Of a stretch of DNA of 64,000 bases, positions 8,229 to 17,617 are shown in pieces (within the stretch, counting starts at the first letter, position 1; every line of letters starts with the position of its first letter). Source of the stretch: Roseovarius tolerans (lineage in GTDB: Bacteria; Pseudomonadota; Alphaproteobacteria; Rhodobacterales; Rhodobacteraceae); NCBI RefSeq assembly GCF_900109855.1, contig NZ_FOBO01000004.1:124001-188000 (forward strand), read 5' to 3'. The position numbers were made by a program, and so were the translations under genes. The notes under the pieces were generated by a model. It did not search any database and was not told where the DNA came from. It saw only the letters and a program-made list of their open reading frames with translations.

Positions 8229-10106
8229 TCAGACCGCCTTCCTGATCCCCATCATCCGCGCCCGTGCGCGCGGGTCGCTGTCGAAAAGCGCCGCCAGTTG
8301 CTCGGTCATCGCACCGGCGAGTTGATCGGCATCGGTGATCGTCACCGCGCGCTCATAATAGCGGGTCACGTCATGGCCGATGCCGATGGCCAGCAGTTCC
8401 ACCTGTTTGCGCCGCTCGACCATGGCGATCACGTCGCGCAGGTGTTTCTCAAGGTAATTGGCGGGGTTCACGCTGAGCGTGCTGTCATCGACCGGCGCGC
8501 CGTCGGAAATCACCATCAGGATCTTGCGCTGCTCCTTGCGGGCGGTGATGCGCTTATGCGCCCATTCCAGCGCCTCGCCGTCGATGTTTTCCTTGAGCAG
8601 CCCCTCTTTCATCATCAGCCCGAGGTTGTCGCGCGTCCGGCGCATCGGGGCGTCGGCGGATTTGTAGATGATGTGGCGCAGATCGTTCAGGCGACCGGGT
8701 AGTTGCGGGCGGCCCTCGGCCAGCCATTTCTCGCGGCTCTGCCCGCCTTTCCAGGCACGGGTGGTGAAGCCCAGCACCTCGACCTTGACCGAACACCGCT
8801 CCAGCGTGCGCGCGAGGACATCGGCGCAGATGGCGGCGATGGATATGGGGCGCCCGCGCATCGAGCCGGAATTGTCCAACAGAAGTGTGACCACCGTGTC
8901 GCGGAACTCGGTATCCTTCTCAACCTTGAAGCTGAGCGGCGTGGTGGGGTTCGCGACGACGCGGGCCAGCCGACCGGCATCGAGAATACCCTCCTCGCGG
9001 TCGAATTCCCAAGAGCGGCTCTGCTGTGCCTGCAGGCGGCGTTGCAGCTTGTTGGCGAGACGTGACACAGCGCCTTTCAGCGGTTCCAGCTGCTGATCGA
9101 GATAGGCGCGCAGGCGTTCCAGTTCCACCGGATCGGCCAGATCCTCAGCGCGGATTTCCTCGTCATGCTCGGTGCTGTAGACGATGTAATTGGGGTCGGC
9201 GTCGGAAATCGGCTGCGGTGCGGGCGGCTCTAGCGGGGCCTCGCCCTCGGGCAGTTCGGTTTCTTCGTCCATGTCCTCGTCGGACATCTCGTCCATGCTG
9301 ACCTGCGCCTGTTGCGCATCCTGCTGCTCGTCCTGACTGCGCTCGGGGTCGGCCTCGGCCTCTTCCTCGTCGCTGTCATCCTGACCGCTGCTATCGGGCT
9401 CTTCCTGCTCTTCGCCGGTCTCCTCGGCGTCGTCTTCCTGATCGTCCTCGGCGCTGTCGGGATCGTCGCCCAACTGATCGCCATAGCCCAGATCCTCGAT
9501 GATCCGGCGCGCGAAGCGCGCGAACTCGGTCTGATCGGCAAGCGTGTCCTGAAGGTTTTCCAGCGTGCCGCCGGCCTGCTCCTCGATGAAGCCGCGCCAC
9601 AGCTCCATCACGTTCTGCGCGCCGGGCGGCATGTTGCGCCCGGTGGCGAGGTGGCGGATCAGGTAGCCCGCGGCAGCGGGCAGGGGCGCATCGGCGGAAT
9701 TGGTGATCTGCTCGAAGCCCAGACGGGTCGCGTCCTGCGCGATCTTGGCGTCGATATTGGTGGCGGTGCCGGGCATCTCGCGCGCGCCCACGGCCTCGCA
9801 GCGGGCGGTTTCCATCGCCTCGTAGAGATCGCGGGCCATATCGCCGGGTGGGGCGTAGCGGGCATGGGTGCTGGCGTCGTGGAACTTGTGCCGCAGCGCC
9901 AGCGCATCGGCGGTGCCGCGTGCGATCAGCACCTCCTCGCGGCTCATCCGGCGGCTGACCTGCGGCAGGCGCATCGCATCGCCCGAAATTCCCGCCGGAT
10001 CGACCGAGTAGCTGACGGTCAGATCCGCATCGTCTGCCATCACCTTGGTGGCATTGGCGAGCGCCTTCTTGAACGGGTCGGCGGGGTTGTCGGAGGGTTT
10101 GTTCAT
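8229..10106 (-). CDS. cobT: Cobaltochelatase subunit CobT
   Basis: A 625-residue subunit of aerobic cobaltochelatase, which with CobN and CobS inserts Co2+ into hydrogenobyrinic acid diamide during B12 synthesis. An N-terminal region (1-220) precedes a very acidic, low-complexity linker (about 220-300, rich in Asp and Glu), then a C-terminal von Willebrand A domain with the MIDAS motif DNSGSMRG near residue 425. Start and stop agree with the family length. Its ATG overlaps by 4 bp the stop of a foreign-looking gene that separates it from cobS. CobN is not in the window. Confidence 0.95.
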   Translation of the reverse strand: MNKPSDNPADPFKKALANATKVMADDADLTVSYSVDPAGISGDAMRLPQVSRRMSREEVLIARGTADALALRHKFHDASTHARYAPPGDMARDLYEAMETARCEAVGAREMPGTATNIDAKIAQDATRLGFEQITNSADAPLPAAAGYLIRHLATGRNMPPGAQNVMELWRGFIEEQAGGTLENLQDTLADQTEFARFARRIIEDLGYGDQLGDDPDSAEDDQEDDAEETGEEQEEPDSSGQDDSDEEEAEADPERSQDEQQDAQQAQVSMDEMSDEDMDEETELPEGEAPLEPPAPQPISDADPNYIVYSTEHDEEIRAEDLADPVELERLRAYLDQQLEPLKGAVSRLANKLQRRLQAQQSRSWEFDREEGILDAGRLARVVANPTTPLSFKVEKDTEFRDTVVTLLLDNSGSMRGRPISIAAICADVLARTLERCSVKVEVLGFTTRAWKGGQSREKWLAEGRPQLPGRLNDLRHIIYKSADAPMRRTRDNLGLMMKEGLLKENIDGEALEWAHKRITARKEQRKILMVISDGAPVDDSTLSVNPANYLEKHLRDVIAMVERRKQVELLAIGIGHDVTRYYERAVTITDADQLAGAMTEQLAALFDSDPRARARMMGIRKAV

Positions 10107-10699
10107 GACGCGGCCTCTTTTCCATGCCTGAAGACGGCTCTTCGTAAAGATTGGACATCCCTAGTTTTGCAATAGTGGTATCTTCCGAAAACGTCCAGAA
10201 AACCAAACTTTGTGAGGTTCTCTGTGCTCGTCCAAGCAGGTTCAATAGGAAAATAAACTGAAAATTCCTCTCCCACTTCGAGGTTGGCTGGTAGTCCTCC
10301 ACTAAATGGGCCATTTGAAGACAAATTTGATGGATAATTATTGTAAGGGTTCAGGAGGCCTACTGCACCCGGAGAAAAAGTACTGAATCTGCTTTTTTTG
10401 GCTATCGCGGATTGCAGCTTGATCGCGCCCGGGCCGAAATTGGTAGCCGATATACGCACACAAGGGTATTCCAAGTCCGATTTACTCCACCCTCCCGGAA
10501 AATCACCCTGATTATTCTCTGCAATGATGTGTCCGGTTGCTAGATCGCAATGTACCACTGATAGAAAAACTCGAACCTTTGCTTTTGGAAAAATGAATTT
10601 TGACCAGACATTCCAAACAAACGCGGCGAAAGCTAAGCACAAGGAAAAAAGGCTGATGATCAGCGCATAATCAGCGGTTAACCAACTGCCGTCGCTCAC
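10103..10699 (-). CDS. Hypothetical single-span membrane protein inserted between cobS and cobT
   Basis: A 198-residue protein that I cannot assign to a named family. It starts at a GTG (10699-10697) overlapping the cobS TGA as GTGA, and its TGA overlaps the cobT ATG as ATGA, so it is fully embedded in the operon by two 4-bp overlaps. A hydrophobic segment near residues 11-32 ([20 protein letters not shown]) is followed by basic residues, suggesting one membrane span with a cytoplasmic C-terminal domain, possibly beta-rich ([38 protein letters not shown]). The DNA is visibly richer in A+T than both neighbours, a sign of acquisition. cobS and cobT are normally adjacent. Confidence 0.75.
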   Translation of the reverse strand: MSDGSWLTADYALIISLFSLCLAFAAFVWNVWSKFIFPKAKVRVFLSVVHCDLATGHIIAENNQGDFPGGWSKSDLEYPCVRISATNFGPGAIKLQSAIAKKSRFSTFSPGAVGLLNPYNNYPSNLSSNGPFSGGLPANLEVGEEFSVYFPIEPAWTSTENLTKFGFLDVFGRYHYCKTRDVQSLRRAVFRHGKEAAS

Positions 10700-11682
10700 T
10701 GCACGCTCACATTCGCCGCACTTTCCGGCAGTTCCTCGTCGAAGCAGCGCTGGTAGAATTCCGCCACCGTCTGGCGCTCCAACTCGTCGCATTTGTTGAG
10801 GAAGGTCAGGCGGAACGCGTAGCCGACATTGCGGAAGATATTGGTGTTCTGCGCCCATGCGATCACGGTGCGGGGACTCATCACCGTGCTGAGTTCGCCA
10901 TTCATGAAGGCGGTGCGCGACAGATCGGCCACCGTCACCATGCGGCTCACGGTCTTGCGCCCCTCGGCGGTATTATAGAGCGGGTTCTTGGCCAGCACGA
11001 TCGCGGTCTCGGCGTCGTGGCTCAGGTAATTGAGCGTCGCGACCAGCGACCAGCGGTCCATCTGGCCCTGGTTGATCTGCTGCGTGCCGTGATAGAGGCC
11101 GGTGGTGTCGCCCAGACCCACCGTGTTGGCGGTGGCGAAGAGGCGGAAGAACGGGTTGGGCGTGATCACCTCGTTCTGATCGAGCAGTGTCAGCTTGCCG
11201 TCGGCCTCGAGCACGCGCTGAATGACGAACATCACATCGGCGCGGCCCGCATCGTATTCGTCAAAGACGATGGCGGTCGGGTTGCGCAGCGCCCAGGGCA
11301 GGATGCCCTCGTGAAACTCGGTGACCTGCACCCCGTCGCGCAGCTTGATCGCGTCCTTGCCGATGAGGTCGATCCGGCTGATATGGCTATCAAGATTGAC
11401 CCGCACGCAGGGCCAGTTGAGCCGGGCCGCGACCTGCTCGATATGGGTCGATTTGCCGGTGCCGTGGTAGCCCTGGATCATCACCCGGCGGTTGTGGGAA
11501 AACCCCGCGAGGATGGCCAGCGTCGTGTCGGGGTCGAACTTGTAGGTCGAATCGAATTCCGGCACGCGCTCGCTGCGGTCCGGGAACCCCTTGACGACCA
11601 TGTCCGTGTCGATGCCAAAGGTGTCGCGGACGGAGATTTCCTCGGTCGGTTTCGCATTGATGTCAATCGTGCCGTCAGCCAT
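10696..11682 (-). CDS. cobS: Cobaltochelatase subunit CobS
   Basis: A 328-residue AAA+ ATPase (MoxR-like) that powers cobalt insertion together with CobT and CobN. Walker A is [10 protein letters not shown] near residues 74-83 and Walker [11 protein letters not shown] near 140; the later [14 protein letters not shown] and sensor-like stretches fit CobS. The ATG at 11682 gives the normal length. It is first in a cobS-X-cobT unit on the minus strand, diverging from the ECF sigma gene with about 165 bp between them. Confidence 0.95.
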   Translation of the reverse strand: MADGTIDINAKPTEEISVRDTFGIDTDMVVKGFPDRSERVPEFDSTYKFDPDTTLAILAGFSHNRRVMIQGYHGTGKSTHIEQVAARLNWPCVRVNLDSHISRIDLIGKDAIKLRDGVQVTEFHEGILPWALRNPTAIVFDEYDAGRADVMFVIQRVLEADGKLTLLDQNEVITPNPFFRLFATANTVGLGDTTGLYHGTQQINQGQMDRWSLVATLNYLSHDAETAIVLAKNPLYNTAEGRKTVSRMVTVADLSRTAFMNGELSTVMSPRTVIAWAQNTNIFRNVGYAFRLTFLNKCDELERQTVAEFYQRCFDEELPESAANVSVQ

Positions 11683-11848
11683 GTCGCCGGTCCTTCAATC
11701 GGGTCGTTATTTGCGTCTCGTGGTGCAACATATCGCAGGTGAGGGCAAGGGGAAGGGGCAAGATTGGATTGGCCTCAAGGGCATGCAGGACTGGTCATAT
11801 GGCGCAGGCGTGTTAGGTTGGTGCTGCGAACAGGACATCGGCGGTTGA

Positions 11849-12391
11849 ATGACGACACGCGCGGACATTGAAAATCTGATAGCGCGCGTGGCTCAGGGGG
11901 ACCGGGCCGCGTTCAAGGCGCTTTATGGTGCCACCTCGGCGAAACTCTTTGGCGTGACGCTGCGTGTCTTGAACGATCGCGCGGAGGCGGAAGAGGTGTT
12001 GCAAGAGATCTATGTCAAAGTCTGGCACAATGCGGACAGGTATACTGTCAACGGGCTGAGCCCGATGACATGGCTGATTACCATTGCTCGCAACAGCGCC
12101 GTGGACCGCTTGCGCAAGCTGCGACGGGCCGAGACACCGGCGGAACTGGAAGAGCGGATCGCCGATGACGGCGCGGGGCCCGAGGCCCTCGCCGTCGCGG
12201 CGTCCGAGCGGGGCCGCCTTGTGGCCTGTTTCGAGGAACTTGCCGCCAAACATGCCGAGGCGGTGCGCCGCGCCTATCTCGAGGGTGAGACCTATGCCGA
12301 TCTGGCGGCGCGTTTCGACGTGCCGCTGAACACGATGCGAACCTGGCTGCGCCGCAGCCTGCTGAGCTTGAGGGAGTGTCTGACGCGATGA
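11849..12391 (+). CDS. ECF RNA polymerase sigma factor
   Basis: A 180-residue ECF sigma factor with region 2 (FKALYGATSAKLFGVTLRVLNDRAEAEEVLQEIYVKVW and MTWLITIARNSAVDRLR) and region 4 (helix-turn-helix YADLAARFDVPLNTMRTWLRRSL). The gene immediately downstream overlaps by 4 bp and encodes an RskA-type anti-sigma, so the pair is one regulatory module, close to the SigK/RskA arrangement. The inducing signal cannot be read from the sequence. Autoregulation from the 166-bp region before the ATG is likely for this class. Confidence 0.9.
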   Translation: MTTRADIENLIARVAQGDRAAFKALYGATSAKLFGVTLRVLNDRAEAEEVLQEIYVKVWHNADRYTVNGLSPMTWLITIARNSAVDRLRKLRRAETPAELEERIADDGAGPEALAVAASERGRLVACFEELAAKHAEAVRRAYLEGETYADLAARFDVPLNTMRTWLRRSLLSLRECLTR

Positions 12392-13083
12392 GCGATCAGG
12401 ACCAGCCAGACCGGGACGATCGGGTCCTTGCGGGGGAATACACCCTCGGGCTGCTCTCGGCAGAGGATGCGGCCGCGTTCGAGGCGCGCATGGTGCGCGA
12501 GCCTGAACTGCGTACGCTCTATGCGCAATGGGCTGAGGATTTCGCGGGGCTGACCGATGATATAACGCCGCAAGCGCCGCCCGCGAGGGTCTGGCAGCAG
12601 ATCGAGGCGGGGCTGTTCGGCACCCGCGAGCGGGGGTCGTGGCTGCGGCGCTTGACGCTCTGGGGTGGCGGGATCGCGGCGGCGGCTGTGCTGGTGCTGG
12701 CCGTGTTCCTGCCCGATCTGGTGGAGCGCGGGCCGGTGCCGCCGGTCGATCCGCCCTATGTGGCGCAGATCGCGGCAGAGGATGGCAGTCTTGTGGTGCA
12801 GGCGGTCTATGATGATGCGACCGGCACGCTCTTTGTCGATCGCGAGGCCGGAGGTGCCGCCCCGGGGCGGGCGCTGGAACTGTGGCTGATCGCCGGTGAG
12901 GATGCGCCGGTGTCGCTTGGCGTGATGCCGCAGTATGCGCAGGCGGTCCTGCGGGTTGCGGACGATCTGCGCGGGCGCGTCGCCGGGGCCGTGCTGGCCA
13001 TTTCCGACGAGCCCGAAGGTGGCTCGCCCACGGGCGCGCCGACCGGCGACGTGCTGGCCGTTGGGCCGGTGCAGGAGAGCTAG
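12388..13083 (+). CDS. RskA-type anti-sigma factor
   Basis: A 231-residue membrane anti-sigma factor. The N-terminal cytoplasmic part (about 1-90, with VLAGEYTLGLLSAEDAAAFE) fits the sigma-binding helical domain. One transmembrane segment lies at about 95-115 (GGGIAAAAVLVLAVFLP), and the periplasmic part carries the RskA C-terminal domain signature (GRALELWLIAGEDAPVSLG). There is no zinc-binding HxxxCxxC motif. Its ATG overlaps the sigma stop as ATGA, consistent with stoichiometric co-expression. Confidence 0.88.
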   Translation: MSDQDQPDRDDRVLAGEYTLGLLSAEDAAAFEARMVREPELRTLYAQWAEDFAGLTDDITPQAPPARVWQQIEAGLFGTRERGSWLRRLTLWGGGIAAAAVLVLAVFLPDLVERGPVPPVDPPYVAQIAAEDGSLVVQAVYDDATGTLFVDREAGGAAPGRALELWLIAGEDAPVSLGVMPQYAQAVLRVADDLRGRVAGAVLAISDEPEGGSPTGAPTGDVLAVGPVQES

Positions 13084-13185
13084 GGCAAGGGGCTGTCGGG
13101 CGGTGCCGGGTTTGGGTTGCGGCAGCGACAGCGCCAAGACAACCGCGTCGCGCGATGCCATCAGACCGGCGTCAGACAGGGCGTT

Positions 13186-14403
13186 TCACGCCCCACCCTC
13201 TCGCGTGGCGGTCAGGTCGAAGCGAATCTCGACCGAATAGCCCAGTGATCCCTCGTCGCTGACCCCCTGACCGATGTTGAAATCGCGCCGGTCCACGGTG
13301 AGGCCGCCCGAGGCGGTGGCGGTGTCGTCTTCGATGGTCAGATCGAAGGGCATCTCGACCGGCACGGATTGGTCGCGGATGGTGAGCGTGCCGCGCGCCA
13401 CGTGGCCGTCGCCCTCTGCCGACAGGTCGGCGGCGAATGTGGCGGTGGGGTATTCGTTCACGTTGAAGAAATCCGCGCCCATTGCCTGCTGTGTGACCGA
13501 CCCGAGGGTGAGCGACGGGATGCTGACCGTCACCTCGACCGTGCCATGCTGGCCGCTTTCGTCGGGGGTTTCGGCATAGGTGATGTCGGCAGTCCAGTCG
13601 GCGAAATTGCCGGTCACCTCGGATCCCATCTGACGGATGGCGATCTGCAACTGGCCGCTCTCGACCTGCCAGTCACTTTCGACCTGCGCGAGGGCAGGGC
13701 CGCCGGATTGTTCGGTGGCGAACCAGCCGAGGGCCGTGGCACCTCCCATGGCCGCGCCCCATACCGCGAGTGCGGTGACGAAGGGTAGCACATGACCGGG
13801 CTGGCGCGCCGTGGGCGGGGCCGAGACCTGCCCCGGCAGCATGCGCCGCAGGGTGGCGTCGCGGTCGATCAGGTGATGCTTGAGCGCGCCTGCCATATGC
13901 GCGGCGATCGCCCCGGTGAGCACCCATTGCAGGATGAAATGCGCCGTCCCGGCGGCCTGTGACAGCAGTTCGGATTTGGGAACGAAGGGCAGGGTCTGCC
14001 CGAACGGCCACCAGATCGGCGCGAAGCCAGAGGTGGCGGCGTGATGCACCCAGCCCGACAGCGGCACCAGCACGAGCGAGCCGTAGAGCAGCCAGTGCAC
14101 GGTTTCCGCAAGCCACGCCTCGGCGGGTTTGTCACCGTTCAGCAGGCCCGGCTTGGTCTGGCCCAGTGCCCATAGAATGCGGGCGAGGGCGACGAAGAAG
14201 ATCGTCACGCCAAGCGTCTTGTGGATCGAGAAGAGCAGGGTGGCGCGGGCGATCAGCGTCTCGTCTGCGCCGCCCTCGACCGCGTGGGCGACATCCGAGG
14301 CGATCCAGCCAAGCGCGATGTTGGACAGGATCAGAAGCGCGGTGAGCCAGTGAAATGTCTTGGTCACGCGGCCATAGGTGTCGGCGGAATTGGTCAGGGG
14401 CAT
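13186..14403 (-). CDS. Cytochrome b561-YceI fusion protein
   Basis: A 405-residue fusion. Residues 1-185 form a cytochrome b561-type four-helix membrane domain with candidate haem-ligand histidines in TKTFHWL, SIHKTLG, GWVHHAA and AHMAGALKHH. A further transmembrane segment lies near 208-228, and residues about 240-400 form a YceI lipocalin-like domain (FADWTADITY, DFFNVNEYPTATFAADL, MPFDLTIEDD). YceI proteins bind isoprenoids, and YceI is often found beside b561 as separate genes, so the fusion suggests quinone or isoprenoid-linked redox in the periplasmic membrane. A second, separate YceI gene lies at 45.8 kb. Confidence 0.9.
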   Translation of the reverse strand: MPLTNSADTYGRVTKTFHWLTALLILSNIALGWIASDVAHAVEGGADETLIARATLLFSIHKTLGVTIFFVALARILWALGQTKPGLLNGDKPAEAWLAETVHWLLYGSLVLVPLSGWVHHAATSGFAPIWWPFGQTLPFVPKSELLSQAAGTAHFILQWVLTGAIAAHMAGALKHHLIDRDATLRRMLPGQVSAPPTARQPGHVLPFVTALAVWGAAMGGATALGWFATEQSGGPALAQVESDWQVESGQLQIAIRQMGSEVTGNFADWTADITYAETPDESGQHGTVEVTVSIPSLTLGSVTQQAMGADFFNVNEYPTATFAADLSAEGDGHVARGTLTIRDQSVPVEMPFDLTIEDDTATASGGLTVDRRDFNIGQGVSDEGSLGYSVEIRFDLTATREGGA

Positions 14404-14571
14404 CGCACTCGTCCTGTTGCGGGTTTCGCGTCAAACTAGATGATGCGACGCCAGAGACAATCGCCGCGCGCGCACATGGCTCGTGCATTACTGCGGGAAC
14501 GGGCTTTGACGTTGCCTTGGGGGGCATGGCGATGTATCGGGGGGCACTTTTTCAAAGGGAGGCAGGGGCAG

Positions 14572-15507
14572 ATGAGCCGAGCATTCGTATTCCCCGGACA
14601 GGGCGCGCAAGTGATAGGCATGGGGGCCGATCTGGCGAAGGCCTACCCGGCCGCGCGGGCGGTTTTCGACGAGGTGGACGCGGCCTTGGGTGAAAAGCTC
14701 TCGGCGCTGATCTGGGAGGGGGAGCAGGACCAGCTGACCCTGACCGCCAACGCGCAGCCCGCCTTGATGGCCACGTCCCTGGCAGCGCTGCGTGCGCTGG
14801 AGGCCGAGGGGGTCGAGATCGGGCAGGCGGCGTTCGTGGCGGGGCACTCCTTGGGCGAATATTCCGCATTGGCGGCGGCGGGCAGCCTGAGCGTTGCCGA
14901 TACCGCGCGGCTGTTGCGCATCCGGGGCCGCGCCATGCAGGAGGCCGTGCCGGTGGGCGTGGGCGCGATGGCGGCGCTGCTGGGGCTCGATTTCGAGGCG
15001 GCGCGCGCCGTGGCCCAAGAGGCCGCACAGGGCGAGGTCTGTCAGGCCGCGAACGACAATGATCCCGGTCAGGTCGTGGTCTCGGGGCACAAGGCGGCGG
15101 TGGAGCGCGCGATCAAACTGGCCAAGGAAAAGGGCGCCAAGCGTGCCGTCCTGTTGCCGGTGAGCGCGCCGTTTCACTGCGCGCTGATGCAGCCCGCTGC
15201 CGAGGCGATGACGGCGGCGCTGTCGCAGGTCGAGATCAAGGCCCCCGCCGTGCCGCTGGTGGCAAATGTCCGCGCAAGCGCGGTTTCGGACCCTGCGGAG
15301 ATCCGCCAATTGCTGATAGAGCAGGTCACCGGATCGGTGCGCTGGCGCGAGTCGGTGCAATATATGAGCGGTGCGGGCGTGACCGAGATCTGGGAGATCG
15401 GCGCGGGCAAGGCGCTGTCGGGGATGATCCGCAGGATCGACCGCGAGATCGCCTGCCGGGCGGTCGGCACGGCGGACGATGCGGCGGCGGCAGCGGCATC
15501 ACTCTGA
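14572..15507 (+). CDS. fabD: Malonyl-CoA:ACP transacylase
   Basis: A 311-residue FabD that loads malonyl onto ACP for fatty-acid elongation. Visible motifs are FPGQGAQ near the N-terminus, the nucleophile elbow GHSLGEYSALAAAG (Ser about 91) and the catalytic His in APFHCALM (about 203). The ATG at 14572 follows GGGAGGCAGGGGCAG and gives the standard N-terminus, although the frame is open upstream. It is followed by an opposite-strand DUF2726 gene and then fabG and acpP, so the usual fabDG run is interrupted. Confidence 0.95.
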   Translation: MSRAFVFPGQGAQVIGMGADLAKAYPAARAVFDEVDAALGEKLSALIWEGEQDQLTLTANAQPALMATSLAALRALEAEGVEIGQAAFVAGHSLGEYSALAAAGSLSVADTARLLRIRGRAMQEAVPVGVGAMAALLGLDFEAARAVAQEAAQGEVCQAANDNDPGQVVVSGHKAAVERAIKLAKEKGAKRAVLLPVSAPFHCALMQPAAEAMTAALSQVEIKAPAVPLVANVRASAVSDPAEIRQLLIEQVTGSVRWRESVQYMSGAGVTEIWEIGAGKALSGMIRRIDREIACRAVGTADDAAAAAASL

Positions 15508-15521
15508 ACTGCAGATATGCC

Positions 15522-16214
15522 CTAGGGCGCGGACCCGACGGCGGGTTTAAAGCCAATGAGCTTCACAAGTTGCTCCTTGAGTTCGTGGGGTAGGGTGTCG
15601 GTGTGCACCTCGATGAACGCCACACCCGCTTTGCGACAGGCCTCGCGTTTTACGGCATCGCGCATGAACGCAGTCTTGCGGTAATGGCCGCCTCCTTGGT
15701 ATTCGATTGCGACCACGAGGCGGCCAAAGCAATCAATCACCGAGAAATCGAACCGCTTCGAGTTGATCGCGGCATGGGCGGCATCGCGCGTGGCTGCATC
15801 CTGATCATTGCATGGACGAAGAACCTCTCCGACGCTTGTCTGCGCCATCACCCGATGACCGCGTCCGAGTTCTGCCAGAGTGGCTTCGATAACAGGCAGC
15901 AGGCGGGCTTCGGATTTGTTGAGAAGCGGCTGTGTTTCAAAGGTTGCCGCCGCGACCGCGATCATCTGTTGCTCTGGAAGATGCATGTTTTGGGTATTGG
16001 TCGTCGATGTGTTTTGGCGCGCTTTCTGGAAAGGCAGGATCACGGCACCTGCGGCATGCCTGCGACGTCCGTGGCCCCGGCGCCCGGACCTGCGCCAATG
16101 TTTTGTCAGCACGCCAAGAACCAGGATCGCGACAAGCATGGCCATCACGATATGCGGCACCGATCCCAGATCGCCACCGGCAAACGGGCCGAAGAATGGG
16201 TTTTGTTCGATCAT
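15522..16214 (-). CDS. DUF2726 domain protein, membrane-anchored
   Basis: A 230-residue protein: an N-terminal transmembrane segment at about 20-38 (VPHIVMAMLVAILVLGVLT), a basic linker, and a C-terminal DUF2726 domain (about 95-220). The C-terminal part shows RFDFSVIDCFGRLVVAIEYQGG followed by RDAVKREACRKAGVAFIEV, an arrangement like restriction-endonuclease-fold domains (an Asp, then Glu-x-Gln in place of the usual Glu-x-Lys). Substrate and role are unknown. It sits antiparallel between fabD and fabG. Confidence 0.75.
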   Translation of the reverse strand: MIEQNPFFGPFAGGDLGSVPHIVMAMLVAILVLGVLTKHWRRSGRRGHGRRRHAAGAVILPFQKARQNTSTTNTQNMHLPEQQMIAVAAATFETQPLLNKSEARLLPVIEATLAELGRGHRVMAQTSVGEVLRPCNDQDAATRDAAHAAINSKRFDFSVIDCFGRLVVAIEYQGGGHYRKTAFMRDAVKREACRKAGVAFIEVHTDTLPHELKEQLVKLIGFKPAVGSAP

Positions 16215-16341
16215 CGTAACAGTCCGAATGCAAGATCATATCGGATATGCGCGGATTTCGGCGATGTTGCGGCTGCAGGCTGGCAAAAAGCGGACAATGT
16301 GTTAATCACCCGCGAAGTATGTAGAAAGAAGGCTCGGAAAC

Positions 16342-17079
16342 ATGTTCGATCTGACGGGAAAATGCGCGCTGGTGACTGGTGCGTCGGGCGGCATTGGGGC
16401 GGCGATTGCGCGGGCGCTGCATGGCGCGGGGGCGAGTGTGGGCCTGTCGGGCACCCGGGTGGAGCCGCTGGAGGCACTGGCCGGTAACCTGGGCGAGCGC
16501 GCGCATGTGCTGCCCTGCAATCTGGGCGACAAGGATGCGGTGGAGGCGCTGCCGAAGGAGGCGATTGCCGCCATGGGCAGTCTCGATATCCTTGTGAACA
16601 ATGCGGGCATCACCCGCGACCAGCTGTTCATGCGGATGTCGGATGACGACTGGCTGGATGTTCTCAACGTCAACCTGACCTCGGCGATGCGGCTCTGCCG
16701 TGGCTCGGTGCGTCCGATGATGAAGGCCCGCTGGGGCCGGATCGTCAATGTGGGCTCGGTCGTGGGCAGCACCGGCAACCCCGGTCAGGTGAACTATGCC
16801 GCCGCCAAGGCCGGGTTGACGGGCATGACCAAATCCATCGCCCAAGAAGTCGCGACGCGCGGGATCACTGCGAATGTCGTGGCCCCCGGTTTCATCGCCA
16901 CGCCGATGACCGAAAAGCTGACCGACGAGCAGAAAGCGGCGATCAACGGGCAGATACCGACAGGTCGCATGGGCACGCCCGAGGAGATCGCGGCGGCGGT
17001 GCTGTATCTGGCCAGCCCCGAGGCGGGTTACGTCACCGGGGCCACGCTGCACGTCAATGGCGGGATGGCGATGATCTGA
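16342..17079 (+). CDS. fabG: 3-oxoacyl-[ACP] reductase
   Basis: A 245-residue classical SDR reducing beta-ketoacyl-ACP with NADPH in type II fatty-acid synthesis. TGASGGIG (about 12-19), NNAG, the catalytic Ser in VGSVVGSTGNPGQ and YAAAKAG (YxxxK) are all intact, in contrast to the degenerate SDR at 0.3 kb. The C-terminus VTGATLHVNGGMAMI is typical of FabG. It precedes acpP by 228 bp. Confidence 0.95.
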   Translation: MFDLTGKCALVTGASGGIGAAIARALHGAGASVGLSGTRVEPLEALAGNLGERAHVLPCNLGDKDAVEALPKEAIAAMGSLDILVNNAGITRDQLFMRMSDDDWLDVLNVNLTSAMRLCRGSVRPMMKARWGRIVNVGSVVGSTGNPGQVNYAAAKAGLTGMTKSIAQEVATRGITANVVAPGFIATPMTEKLTDEQKAAINGQIPTGRMGTPEEIAAAVLYLASPEAGYVTGATLHVNGGMAMI

Positions 17080-17307
17080 GCCAAGCGTCGCAAATCGTGA
17101 CCGACGGGGCGAGTGAAAGCATTTGCCATCGGCGGCGCATATGCTATAGGCCACGCAGATTTGCCGGAGGGATATGCGGTTTCTCCCGGTGGCCTGTGCT
17201 TTCAGGCAGTCGAGAGCCGCCCGCAGGGGCACAATCAAAGCCGCTTCCCGCGCCGGGCGGGGGCAGAGAACGGGCAAGCCGCCCAAGACAATATGAGGAA
17301 GTAAGAC

Positions 17308-17541
17308 ATGAGCGATATCGCAGACCGCGTGAAAAAGATCGTTGTGGAACACCTGGGCGTGGAAGAGGACAAGGTCGTGGACAAGGCCTCGTTCATCGAC
17401 GATCTGGGCGCAGACAGCCTTGACACGGTCGAGCTGGTCATGGCCTTCGAAGAGGAATTCGGCATCGAGATTCCGGATGACGCCGCCGACACCATCCAGA
17501 CCGTGGGCGATGCGGTGAAGTTCATTTCCGAAGCTTCCTGA
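17308..17541 (+). CDS. acpP: Acyl carrier protein
   Basis: A 77-residue acidic four-helix acyl carrier protein. The phosphopantetheine attachment Ser is in [18 protein letters not shown] (DSL motif, about residue 37). The ATG at 17308 follows GAGGAAGTAAG. The 228-bp upstream gap probably holds its own strong promoter, and a strong terminator follows, so acpP looks monocistronic. No fabF gene follows within the window. Confidence 0.96.
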   Translation: MSDIADRVKKIVVEHLGVEEDKVVDKASFIDDLGADSLDTVELVMAFEEEFGIEIPDDAADTIQTVGDAVKFISEAS

Positions 17542-17560
17542 GATTAACCCGTCTCATCGA

Positions 17561-17590
17561 AAAGGCCCTGCCGGTTGGCGGGGCCTTTTT
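17561..17590 (+). terminator. Rho-independent terminator after acpP
   Basis: GGCCCTGCC (17564-17572) pairs with GGCGGGGCC (17577-17585) around GGTT, with A residues before the stem and TTTTT after it, 20 bp past the acpP stop. Confidence 0.9.
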
Positions 17591-17617
17591 CGTTGCAGCG
17601 GGGTTTGGGATGGGCTG

